A DNA stretch of 64,000 nucleotides from Siphonodentalium dalli (Eukaryota > Mollusca > Scaphopoda > Gadilida > Siphonodentaliidae). Below, piece after piece: positions 24,613 to 35,774 of the stretch. How positions within the stretch are numbered: position 1 is the first letter of the stretch; the number at the start of each line of letters is the position of its first letter. Location of the stretch: assembly GCA_032622095.1 (NCBI GenBank), contig CP136067.1, forward strand, positions 195,140,052 to 195,204,051, in the 5' to 3' direction. A program made the translations under genes and the position numbers. The notes below the pieces were generated by a model. The model had not been told where the DNA came from and ran no database searches. It was given only the letters and a program-made list of their open reading frames with translations.

Positions 24613-26068
24613 TGGTACTCAATCTGATCAGACGTTCACCATACCATCAAGATACAACAACAACTAGAATGCACTCAGAGAGATGCCAACGTGCGCAAAA
24701 ATGTAATAAACAATAATTTAAGAAATAATTTCACTGTATTTTACTTAATTTATTTAATTTAATTTAATGTTAGCAAAAAAAGACAATTACCATTTCTCAT
24801 TTCATCACAGATAAAAGGCAAATTACTATATTAATCATTTAAGTAATTAAAACCAATTCCATGTTGCCGAAAGGATGAGACTTTAATATCGATTACATTT
24901 TTTTCAGCGGCATATTTTGATTTTCATTTTCCGATAGTCAAAGTTGACCAAAGGAGCAATTATAAGAAATAATTAATACCATTTGTGTAAATATTGATAG
25001 CAGCCAATATGCAACAATAAATATCAATAATTAATCAATAACGATCATTTTATGTAATAATAAACTCTTCAAACGGTGTTTGTGTCAACAAATGCGTTTT
25101 GTTTTGTGTTACGTCATTCGTCGTATTTGACCCGGAACTCGGCTGAAGGTTAGGCTATTCAGCCTATTGCGTCGAATTACGAAATCGCGTTTTGAATGTC
25201 ACTCTTTTCCCGCACGATAAAAAGAGGTCTTCGCACGAACCAAAAATGATAAAACTTCCCAATTATAAGTAAAAATACCCAAATGAAGGAGTCTATGTAG
25301 GTCCCGAAGGAGTCTCTAGACTCTTTGATGTAGAGTTCTGATGGAGAAAATGTAGGTTGATCTATTTTTGTCATAACTCTTGACGTATTTTGACCTGGGA
25401 GAAAAAATCAAAATCGAGGCTCACTACGAGCATGCCAGTTTTAAATATAGAAACAGGGAATCCCGACAAATGGCGATATCGGCGACAAACAAATAATCAA
25501 AAACAACACATAAAATAAACATAGCAAAAACGCGGCACAGTAAAAATGTCAACGCCACAAGGTTTTACGTCGTTTTTGGTGACGTCATGGAGTGAAACGG
25601 AGTAGGGTGACACCAACCTACGAATCTGTCTGATCGCCATACTGTTGCGCGAGCGCACGTAACAACATTTGTTCAAAATACGCTTTTGTTATATCAGAAA
25701 CGATTTATCGCAACAAAATAATGCTAACCGCTGTCAACTATCACATTTCACAAAACTTGTTATTTATCAACATTTTGTTCAACAAAATATGGCTGTATTA
25801 TCACTAAGGTATCACAAAATTTGACAGTATTACCATTTGATTTTAGAGTTATCCATCTTCATCCCCAATTTTGTCCGAGATCATCCGTTTTGATCACGTG
25901 TTTCTGGGCCACATATTATTACACATCTCGAGAAATAAAAAACTTCAAAAATCGATATCTAATCACTCTTGAGCTTTGATGGGTGGGTTCCTCGACTCGA
26001 ATCAAATATTTTTTACTCCAGAAGCCAAAGAAATAGTAATTTAGGACGTCTGATCAGATTGAGTACCT
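24613..26068. mobile_element. TTAA-flanked element, AGGTACTCAATC family, long copy
   Basis: 1,456-bp element with ends TGGTACTCAATCTGATCAGA and inverted AGGTACTCAATCTGATCAGA, TTAA at 24,609-24,612 and 26,069-26,072. Its right ~390 bp matches the copy at 20,267. About 1 kb (~24,665-25,690) has no counterpart there: either an insertion, or internal sequence lost from the short copy. A TGACGTCA occurs at 25,580. Confidence 0.82.
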
Positions 26069-26184
26069 TTAATTCAAAAGGAGTCTTAATCAAGTTAATC
26101 TGGCCTGTGATTACTGAATAAAACCTGCACCAATACCAGAAATTATTGAAATACTAAGTTCCATTACATAATAAGGATTGTAAT

Positions 26185-26438
26185 CAAGCCTTGAAATAGT
26201 GTGTCTGTCATTTGCAGAATGAGGTCCCCAGAGGGTGAATTTAGTGATGCTACCCCGCATAGCAGGCTAGCATCACCAAATTCACCCTCTGGGGACCTCA
26301 TTCTGCTTACACTTCAGCAGAATGAGGTTCCCATAGGGTGAATTTGGTGATGCTAGCCCACTATGCGGGGTAGCATCACTAAATTCACCCTCTGGGGACC
26401 TCATTCTGCAAATGACAGACACAATATTTCAAGGCTTG
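26185..26438. mobile_element. Two-hairpin MITE, 8-bp TSD (A/G)TTGTAAT
   Basis: Third intact copy of the family at 16,652, with flanks ATTGTAAT (26,177-26,184) and GTTGTAAT (26,439-26,446), one mismatch. The right palindrome and ends are otherwise conserved. Confidence 0.92.
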
Positions 26439-26587
26439 GTTGTAATTCTGGAAATGAAAGTGTCAATGACACTGTAGCTCAACTTGGGTAGGGGAATAAT
26501 TTAATGGAGGAATAGGAAAGGTGCTAATTGAAATGTCTAAGTAAGACTAGATGTACATGTCAATATCAACATTCATGACAGGTTTCA

Positions 26588-27804
26588 CAAGAGATGGACT
26601 GTCGTCCGGTGCATACCCCCTCGTGGCATACCGCCTAGTGTGGGCATATCTATAACTTATGATGGCTATACTCAGACATATGGACCCAGAAATCAGCATT
26701 TTCATATAAACAAAGATGAATAACTATAGAACAAAAAACCAAAACAAACATTTGAATGTGCCATTAAATGTCCTCATAGTGGTGAACATCCATACAAAAT
26801 TTCATTGAGATCCGAGCATTACTGTTCAAGTTATGAGCTGAACAGACATCGGATGGATCAAACAGCCAACATTTCCAGATAAACAAAGATGAATTACTCT
26901 AGAATGGAAAAGCAGAACAGAACAATGGAACCCCCTATTGAATGTCCTCATAGCAGTGAACATCTATACCAAATTCCATTGAGATCCCAGCACAACAGTT
27001 GAAGTTACGACATGAACAGACACCAGACGGACCAAAATGCCAACATTTCCAGATGATCAAAGATAAATAACTCTAGAATGGAAAAGCGGAACAAAACGAT
27101 GGAACCCTCCTTTTCAGGTCATCATAGTAGTGAACATCCATACCAAATCCCATTGAGATCCCAGTACAACTGTAGAAGTTACGACATGAACAGACACCAG
27201 ACGAACCAAAAAGCCAACATTTCCAGATGAACAAAGATGTATAACTCTAGAATGGAAAATCCGAACAAAACGATGGAACCCTCTATTGAATGCCCTCATA
27301 GTAGTGAACAGCCATACAAAATTTCATTGAGATCCGAGCACTACTGTTCAGGTTATGACATGAACAGACACCAGATGGACCAAAAATCCAACATTTCGAG
27401 ATAAACAAAGATGAATAACTCTAGAATGGAAAATCCGAACAAAACGATGGAACCCTCTTTTTAATGTCCTCATAGTTGTGAACATCCACACCAAATTTGG
27501 TTGAGATCCCAGCACAACTGTTGAAGTTACGACATGAACAGACACCAGACGAACCAAAAAGCCACTATTTCCAGATAAACAAAGATGAATAACTCTAGAA
27601 TGGAAAATCCAAACAAAATGATGGAACCCTCTATTTAATGTCCTCATAATAGTGAACATCCATACCTAATTTCATTAAGATCCGAGCACTACTGTTCAAG
27701 TTATGACATGAACAGACATCGGACGGACGTACGGACTCACGCACGCACGGACGGACAGGTGCAAAACAGTATACCCCCCTTTTTTTTTTTAAAAGGGGGT
27801 ATAA
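26588..27804 (+). mobile_element. Nested satellite-bearing element, second family
   Basis: Comparison with element C at 32,786 gives the empty site: GGTTTCA joins TAATGATCGG there, while here 1,217 bp separate them without a target duplication. The 5' end has the short palindrome GGACTGTCGTCC, then GCATACCCCC. The core has about five ~174-bp monomers (GCCAACATTTCCAGAT, TAACTCTAGAATGGAAAA, ATTGAGATCC). The 3' end is a hairpin, TATACCCCCCTTTT ... AAAAGGGGGTATAA, that inverts the 5' subterminal motif. The plan matches its host, but the sequence is unrelated. Confidence 0.85.
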
Positions 27805-27859
27805 TAATGATCGGATCAGGGATGTGGTGATTATGGTGTGCCAAAGGATTTATTGATGC

Positions 27860-29885
27860 AAAGAGTAAATTCTAAAATGGCCACCGGCAGCCATGTTTTT
27901 TTCCGAATTACCCCAAAATGACCTGTTCCCATCTACAGCCTTTACAAATCTCATAATGATCTGTGCCAATGGATTTAGTCATGCAAAGAGTAAAATCCAA
28001 GATGGCTGCTGGCGGCCATGTTTTTTGGCTGAACGACCCCAAAATGACTCGTTTCCCATCTACATGTCATTGTTAACATCCATGACAAATTTCATGAAGT
28101 TCCGACCAAAGCTACGACCTGTAGCCCGCACCAAAGGATTTAGTCATGCAAAGAGTAAAATCCAATATGGTTGCTGGCGGACATGTTTTTTAGCCAAACG
28201 ACCCCAAGATCACTCGTTCCCATCTACATGTTAATATTAACATCCATGATAAATATCATGATGATCAGACGAACAGTACGACCTGTAGTCCGTGCCAATG
28301 GATTGAATTTTGAAATCCAAGATGGCCGCCAGCGGCCATGTTTTTTGGCCATATGACCTCAAAATGACTCGTTCCCATCTACATGTCAATATCAACATTC
28401 ATGACAAGTTTCATAAAGATCAGATCAAAGGTACGACCTGTAGCCCGCGCCAAATGATTTAGTCATGCAAAGAGTAAAATCCAAGATGGCTGCTGGCGGC
28501 CATGTTTTTTGGCCGAACGACCCCAAAATCACTCGTTCCGATCTACATGTCATTGTTAACATCCATGACAAATTTCACGAAGTTCTGACCGAAGCTACAA
28601 CCTGTAGCCCGCGCCAAAGAATTTAGTCATGCAAAGAGTAAAATCTAAGATGGCTGCTGGTGGCCATGTTTTTTGGTTGAACGACCCCAAAATCACTCGT
28701 TCCCATCTACATGTCAATATTAACATCCATGACAAATTTCATGATGATCAGACGAACAGCACGACCTGTAGCCCACGCCAATGGATTGAATTTAGAAATC
28801 CAAAATGGCCACCAGCGGCCATGTTTTTTGGCCAGATGACCCCAAAATGACTCGTTCCCATCTACATGTCAATATCAACATTCATGACAAATTTCATAAC
28901 GATCAGACCAAAGGTACGACCTGTAGCCTGCGCCAAAGGATTTAGTCATGCAAAGAGTAAAATCCAAGATGGCTGCTGGCGGCCATGTTTTTTGGCAGAA
29001 CGACCCCAAAATCACTCGTTCCCATCTACATGTCATTGTTAACATCTATGACAAATTTCATGAAGTTCTGACCAAAGCTACAACCTGTAGCCCGCGCCAA
29101 AGAATTTAGTCATGCAAAGAGTAAAATCTAAGATGGCTGCTGACGGCCATGTTTTTTGGCCAAATGACCCGTTCCCATCTACATGTCAATATTAACATCC
29201 ATGACAAATTTCATGTTGATCAGACGAACAGCACGACCTGTAGCCCGCGCCAATGGATTGCATTTTGAAATCCAAGATGGCCACCAGCGGCCATGTTTTT
29301 TGGCCAGATGACCCCAAAATGACTCGTTCCCATCTACATGTCAATGTCAACATTCATGACAAATTTCATAAAGATCCGATCAAAGGTATGACCTGTATCC
29401 CTCGCCAAAGGATTTAGTCATGCAAAGAGTAAAATCTAAGATGGCTGCTGACGGCCATGTTTTTTAGACGAATGACCCAAAAATCACTCGTTCCCATCTA
29501 CATGTCATTGTTAACATCCATGACAAATTTCATGAAGTTCTGACCAAAACTACGACCTGTAGCCCGCGCCAAAGGATTTAGTCATGCAAAGAGTAAAATC
29601 CAAGATGGCTGCCGACGGCCATGTTTTTTGGCCGAATGACCCCAAAATGACTCGTTCCCATTTACATGTCAATATTAACATCCATGACGATCAGACGAAC
29701 AGTACGACCTGTAGCCCGCGCCAATGGATTGAATTTTGAAATCCAAGATGGCCACCAGTGGCCATGTTTTTTGGCCGAATGACCCCAAAATGACTCGTTC
29801 CCATCTACATGTCAATGTCAACATTCATGACAAATTTCATAAAGATCAGACCAAAGGTACGACCTGTAGCCCGCGCCAAAGGAAA
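27860..29885 (+). repeat. ~160-bp satellite array in element B
   Basis: Two monomer types alternate irregularly. One has CAAGATGGCTGCTGGCGGCC and ends GGATTTAGTCATGCAAAGAG; the other has CAAGATGGCCACCAGCGGCC and ends TGGATTGAATTTTGAAATC. Both share GACTCGTTCCCATCTACATG and GGTACGACCTGTAGCC. Short open frames across monomer joins (60-113 codons) are not genes. Confidence 0.93.
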
Positions 29886-29958
29886 TTGTTGACGGACACA
29901 CAGACGACGGACGCCAAAACATGGCAATAGCTCAAACTTACAAAGTAAGTTGAGCTAA

Positions 29959-30108
29959 AAATCAATGGATGAAACCCGCTGTTTGTAAATACATGTACTC
30001 TTTCCCCCATGTTGGTTCATCAAGTTATCAACATACTGAAGATGATATAGAGCTTCAAGGGTGTACCGAAGGATTTATACATGCAAAGAGTAAAATCTAT
30101 TTTCACAC
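29959..30108. other. Unique flank with a satellite scrap
   Basis: The right edge (GGATTTATACATGCAAAGAG, then TAAAATC) is a broken piece of the ~160-bp monomer, followed at once by a TA-type MITE. Confidence 0.55.
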
Positions 30109-30110
30109 TA

Positions 30111-30453
30111 CCGCTATACTTAAAGTAATTGACCACCAATAACGTGGTGTCACCCCGTTAATATGGCGGTACTATACCACGGTATCCTCCAATACCGCGG
30201 TACTGATACCGCTTGTTAACGCGAACAAGTATGTGTGAGTAAATACCTCCCCTAAAAGAGTTCCATGAAAATCACCGCGGTATTCAACAAAATTAATGCG
30301 GTGCCCGCTAAAAGACCACGGTATCATTATCGCCCAATATCGTAACTCCACGCCATGACCGTCTCGATACCGCTACCGTTTATTACCGGTATCACTGCGG
30401 TCATGACCGGGGTATCACCCCGTTTTTCTGGTCAATTACTTTGAGAATAGCGG
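30111..30453. mobile_element. TA-flanked MITE, CCGCTATNCT ends
   Basis: 343-bp element with inverted ends CCGCTATACTTAAAGTAATT and CCGCTATTCTCAAAGTAATT, both continuing GACCA, and TA at 30,109-30,110 and 30,454-30,455. The inside is dense in ACCGCGGT-type palindromes. A related ACCGCGGTC-rich patch lies at ~38,130-38,235. Confidence 0.85.
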
Positions 30454-30455
30454 TA

Positions 30456-31497
30456 TGTCCCATTACACAATAAAGGCCATTACTCTGGATAAATCAATGG
30501 ACGAAACCCGCTGTTTGTAAATTCTCTTTCCTCCATGTTACTTAATTAACAAACCAAAGAATTAATATCTGGCTGTCGATGACCAAGATAGAGAGCTTCA
30601 AAGATGTTATTGACTCACAGACGGACAGAGCCCATTTATATACCCCCCCCCCTAAACTTTGTTTGCGGGCGATAACAAGACAGTCAATGACTGTGGGATT
30701 GCTCATCTGACTCTAAAGATTACACGAGTCAGTACTTGTCAAATTTACTTCAACATAAGTAGTTAGAACTATACACTTAGCTTAGAAATTAAAGTGTTCA
30801 CATTGACATATACATGCATACACATTCTTAATTCATTTAAATTGAGTGCAGAGTATTAAATCTGTAATGTCTTCCCCTCCTCAAATAACCAATCCAATTT
30901 GATCAAACCCGATACCGGTTTGAGATTCAGATGTTGACATTATGTGCACCATATGCGTACATGTTGGAAAACAAAAAATTGTATTACAATAACATACATC
31001 AGCAGATATTTTTAAATCTTAAAAGTGTATGTCTGTATGAACTGATTCTACAGGGAGTTCATACTCAAATTTAAATGTTACAACAGTAGGACAAACAGAC
31101 AATGCAAGGTTTCAAATAACCACACCCATCATGTAAGCTTTAAGAAACCTATAAAAAAAATATTTTCACTGCAATTTTTTCCTCATCAGAAGCCGGACCA
31201 ACCCCATAATATCTTGTTATAAAATAATATATATTGGCCATTGGGTAAATATTAAAACTAGGAGCCCCATTCTCTTGATCAATGGTCTATTATTTTATAT
31301 TAATTTTAGTTTGTGTAATCTGTTTTTGAAAAAAAATGACATCTCATTAAACAAATCTGCAACCCAACTCATGCGGGCATTTATTTGGATGCTCAATGTT
31401 CAATTGAGGAAAAACATTTGTGCCCCACTGTTATGAGTACATAAACAAATAAATCAAGACTTTGCAAATAAAACAAAGATATGTGGGTTAACCCTTC
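30456..31497. other. No gene; repeat-end fragment at 30,600-30,665
   Basis: A CAGACGGACAGAGCCC-type tail followed by a TATACCCCCCCC run resembles the 3' end of the nested element at 26,588. The rest shows nothing that can be supported. Confidence 0.5.
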
Positions 31498-31501
31498 CAT
31501 G

Positions 31502-31744
31502 ATTGCAGCTTCCTGAAATTTTGCGAAAAACCTGTGCCAATGCATTCTCTTATATATGCGAGTCTCCAACAGAAAGCCTCGGATATATAAGAGAACACAT
31601 TGGCCTAAGAATATTTCTTGACCTTGAAAGCCAGTGAATTCTCTTCTATATGTGAGGCTCCCTGTGGGAGACTTGCATGTATAAGAGAATGCATTGACAC
31701 AGGGTCTTTAATGCTGCATCAGCACAGCTCCGGTCACGAAAGGG
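31502..31744. mobile_element. TTAA-flanked MITE, CCCTTCCATGA family
   Basis: 243-bp element with ends CCCTTCCATGATTGCAGC and inverted CCCTTTCGTGACCGGAGC, TTAA at 31,498-31,501 and 31,745-31,748. It carries two CATTCTCTTATATATG-type hairpins like those in the unrelated ACCCAACA family. Confidence 0.85.
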
Positions 31745-31748
31745 TTAA

Positions 31749-32785
31749 TACTAATAATAAACTTGTAAACTGTCAAAGGTATAGATGTCAACACATTGGT
31801 TTAAACTGCAACCCACTATCTGCTGGGAAACTATGAATATTTTATAGAGATAACTAATTACTTTATAATAACAGACAGACAACTGTGCAGAGTAAGGACA
31901 GAACTAGTATCTCTGGTATTTTGTTGTTCTATCTACACATTGGCATGTCAAATAGCCACTGCAGTGTAGTCAAAAGAATACAGGGTAGGAAGTGGGAGGG
32001 ATGTGATGTGGTGTGTCTAAAAAGAAAGAGTTAAATGTTTTAAATCTAAATTATATATTCATTTTTGTTTAAATTTTTTTATTTTAATTGAGCAAGGGTT
32101 TCAATCTAAAAAAATTAGTTTTTTTAAAAGAGTATTGTCCCTGGCTCTGCCCCTATTTTACCCACTAACCCGATTTGAACAAATCTGAACCACAGTCACC
32201 CAAGGACCCTCCATACCAAATATAAGCTAATTAGGCCTGGTGATTCTTGAGAAGAAGTTATTTTAAGAATTACTATGGAGGAAAAAATTTATGGCCCTGG
32301 CTTCACAACTATTTGACTTGGTATCCTCATTTTAACATCTGAATGTAAGTCACCCAGGGAACATCCACACCAAATATGAACCCATTCGGTCTTATGGTTT
32401 GGGAGAAGAGGATGATTCTTGACAGACAGGTGGACGGACAGACGGAGAATAATGTCTACAGCTCCATGGTCCACCGAGACTGTCTCAGGTGAGCTAAACA
32501 GAAGAGCTGTTAACAAATGGTAGTCTTATCCATATCAAATTCTCTTTATTAGTCAAATAAGGATGCAGGCTGCTCTGTCAAAAAGCTGAAATTTGTTCAA
32601 TAAATTCATGAAGCAACTGAGCAAATATAAAATCTTATCCATCTAAAAATAAAGAATGGCAGTAATTTTTGCCTCTCAAAACTATTAATGTTTCCGATGA
32701 TAGTACAATTTAAATTTGCAATGAAAACAGTACTTGTTGTACAAGAATGTTAAGATTCATTTGTGAATCCAAATGGATACATAAT
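31749..32785. other. No gene; dispersed repeat fragments
   Basis: 32,160-32,500 contains two diverged copies of a CACCAAATATGAA-type segment (CACCCAAGGACCCTCCATAC and CACCCAGGGAACATCCACAC), then GACAGACAGGTGGACGGACA and TCTCAGGTGAGCTAA, a repeat tail also found near 19,400. No coding region is supported. Confidence 0.5.
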
Positions 32786-35130
32786 ATGAAAGTGTCAATG
32801 ACACTGTAGCTCAACTTAGTTAGGGGAATAATTTAATGGTCGACAGTAAATGGAGGAATAAGAAAAGTGCTAATTGAAATGTCCAAGTAAGACTAGATGT
32901 TCATGTCAATATCAACATTCATAACAGGTTTCATAATGATCGGATCAGGGATGTGGTGATTATGGTGTGACAAAGGATTTATTGATGCAAAGAGTAAATT
33001 CTAAAATGGCCACCGGCAGCCATGTTTTTTGTCCGAATTACCCCAAAATGACTTGTTCCCATCTACAGCCTTTACAAATCTCATAATGATCTGATCAAAG
33101 GTATGACCTGTAGCCTGTGCCAATGGATTTAGTCATGCAAAGAGTAAAATCCAAGATGGCTGCTGGCGGCCATGTTTTTCGGCTGAACGACCCCAAAATG
33201 ACTCGTTTCCCATCTACATGTCATTGTTAACATACATGACAAATTTCTTGAAGTTCCGACCAAAGCTACGACCTGTAGCCCGCACCAAAGGATTTATTCA
33301 TGCAAAGAGTAAAATCCAATATGGCTGCTGGCGGACATGTTTTTTAGCCAAACGACCCCAAAATTACTCGTTCCCATCTACATGTTAATATTAACATCCA
33401 TGATAAATATCATGATGATAAGACAAACAGTACGACCTGTAGCCCGTGCCAATGGATTGAATTTTGAAATCCAAGATGGCTGCCAGCGGCCATGTTTTTT
33501 TGGCCGTATGCCCCCAAAATGACTCCGTTCCCATATACATGTCAATATCAATATTCATGACAAATTTCATAAAGGTCAGACCAAAGGTACGACCTGTAAC
33601 CCGCGCCAAATGATTTAGTCATTGAAAGAGTAAAATCCAAGATGGCTGCTGGCGGCCATGTTTTTTGGCCGAACGACCCCAAAATCACTCGTTCCCATCT
33701 ACATGTCATTCTTAACATCCATGATAAATTTCATGATGATCAGACGAACAGCACGACCTGTAGCCCGCGCCAATGGATTGATTTTGAAATCCAAAATGGC
33801 CACCAGTGGCCATGTTTTTTGGCCGAATGACCCCAAAATGACTCGTTCCCATCTACATGTCAATGTCAACATTCATGACAAAATTAATAAAGATCAGACC
33901 TTAGGTACGACCTGTAGCCCGCGCCAAAGGATTTAGTCATGCAAAGAGTAAAATCCATGATGGCTGCTGGCGGCCATGTTTTTTGGACGAACAACCCCAA
34001 AATCACTCGTTCCCATCTACATGTCATTGCTAACATCCATGACAAATTTCATGAAGTTCTGATCAAAACTACGACCTGTAGCCTGCGCCAAAGGATTTAG
34101 TCATGCAAAGAGTAAAATCCAAGATGGCTGCCAGTGGCCATGTTTTTTTGGCCGTATGACCCCAAAATGACTCGTTCCCATATACATGTCAATATCAATA
34201 TTCACGACAAATTTCATAAAGGTCAGACCAAAGGTACGACCTGTAACCCGCGCCAAAGGATTTAGTCATGCAAAGAGTAAAATCCAAGATGGCTGCTGGT
34301 GGCCATGTTTTTTGGCCGAACGACCCCAAAATCACTCGTTCTCATCTACATGTCATTATTAACATCCATGACAAATTTCATGATGATCAGACGAACAGCA
34401 CGACCTGTAGCCCGCGCCAATGGATTGAATTTTGAAATCCAAAATGGCCACCAGCGGCCATGTTTTTTGGCCGAATGACCCCAAAATGACTCGTTCCCAT
34501 CTACATGTCAATGTCAACATTCATGACAAAATTCATAAAGATCAGACCGACCTGTAGCCCGCGCCAAAGGATTTAGTCATGCAAAGAGTAAAATCCATGA
34601 TGGCTGCTGACGGCCATGTTTTTTGGCCGAACAACCCCAAAATCACTCGTTCCCATCTACATGTCATTGTTAACATCCATGACAAATTTCATGAAGTTCC
34701 GATCAAAACTACGACCTGTAGCCTGCGCCAAATGATTTAGTCATGCAAAGAGTAAAATCCAAGATGGCTGCTGACGGCCATGTTTTTTGGCCGAACGACC
34801 CCAAAATGACTCGTTCCCATCTACATGTCAATATTAACATCCAAGACAAATTTCATGATGATCAAACAAACAGTACGACCTGTAGCCCGCGCCAATGGAT
34901 TGAATTTTGAAATCCAAGATGGTCACCAGCGGCCATGTTTTTTGGCCGAATGACCCCAAAATGACTCGTTCCCATCTACATGTCAATGTCAACATTCATG
35001 CAAAATTTCATAAAGATCAGACCAAAGGTACGACCTGTAGCCCGCGCCAAAGGAAATTGTTGACGGACACACGGACGACGGACGCCAAGCCATGGCAATA
35101 GCTCAAACTTACAAAAGTAAGTTGAGCTAA
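32786..35130 (+). mobile_element. Satellite-bearing element C (uninterrupted)
   Basis: Same ends as B: ATGAAAGTGTCAATGACACT at the start, and the hairpin AGCTCAAACTTACAAAAGTA-AGTTGAGCTAA at the end. It holds about 13 monomers (33,000-35,040). It keeps the site into which the nested element of B was inserted, and it diverges from B by scattered substitutions and monomer losses, so the two are separate old copies or an old duplication. Confidence 0.9.
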
Positions 35131-35774
35131 TAAGCACTTAACTACTTTACTTACAAAAATGCTCCTACATGTCTAGTTATAAAATGAGACAACTCTTCTG
35201 GTCTCTGAACGGATTCTCTGATTGGTTGACGCCTATCACCAATGCATCTGCTTGAGCATTCTGGTTAGTGTAGTTAAGTATCCTGAAAACAGAGAAAGGA
35301 ATCTTTGGAAGCCATATATATAAAACCACCACCTCTAGGCTATCAGGACTAGTGCTGAAATGGTTGACAACAGTCTACTGTCGACAACCGGTTAACCGCT
35401 ATGGAATACACACGATGCAGACAACAACAAATAAAGTACATGTATAACGGTCCCTAATCAGCGCTAGACTGTCAGCAGTATATTTTAAACATGAGTACTT
35501 TATAAATTTTATCACATACTTTATTACTTAAAGGTGTATAGTACTGTTCAAATTAAGTGTATCCAGTCAGAATCGGGTGTGAGATCAAATGTCTTCCATG
35601 AATTGAAAGATACATTGTCTGGCTTTGGCGGCTTAATATTAAAGATGCATGACATCTGAGACGTCTGGGATACACGTGCACTGAGTAGTCAACAAAGATC
35701 AATGCAATTGTTTTCAATGCAGTATGGCCTGGTCATTTGACAATTGTCAGACAAACTAGACGGTAACATACTAC
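35131..35774. other. Flank with a possible hAT end at ~35,350
   Basis: TAGTGCTGAAATGGTTGACA at ~35,350 resembles hAT termini and lies 425 bp before the transposase relic. No matching right end with an 8-bp duplication was found. Confidence 0.35.

Larger units (their letters stand above)
26454..29958 (+). mobile_element. Satellite-bearing element B, with a nested 1.2-kb insertion
   Basis: 5' terminus ATGAAAGTGTCAATGACACT (contains the palindrome AGTGTCA-A-TGACACT) then GTAGCTCAACTT. An array of about 12 monomers of ~155-165 bp follows (27,860-29,885), then a GACGGACACACAGACGACGG tail and the 3' terminal hairpin AGCTCAAACTTAC-AAA-GTAAGTTGAGCT ending in AA. The subterminal AGCTCAACTT is inverted in the 3' hairpin, as in the asymmetric terminal repeats of Helitron2/Helentron elements. 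No Rep/helicase is present. A second element is inserted at 26,588-27,804. Confidence 0.88.

Noticed and set aside
27893-28850. Overlapping 60-113-codon frames such as those with VRPVARANGLNFEIQDG
   Set aside because: They recur in every satellite array because the monomer lacks stops in some frames; no start context or conserved length.
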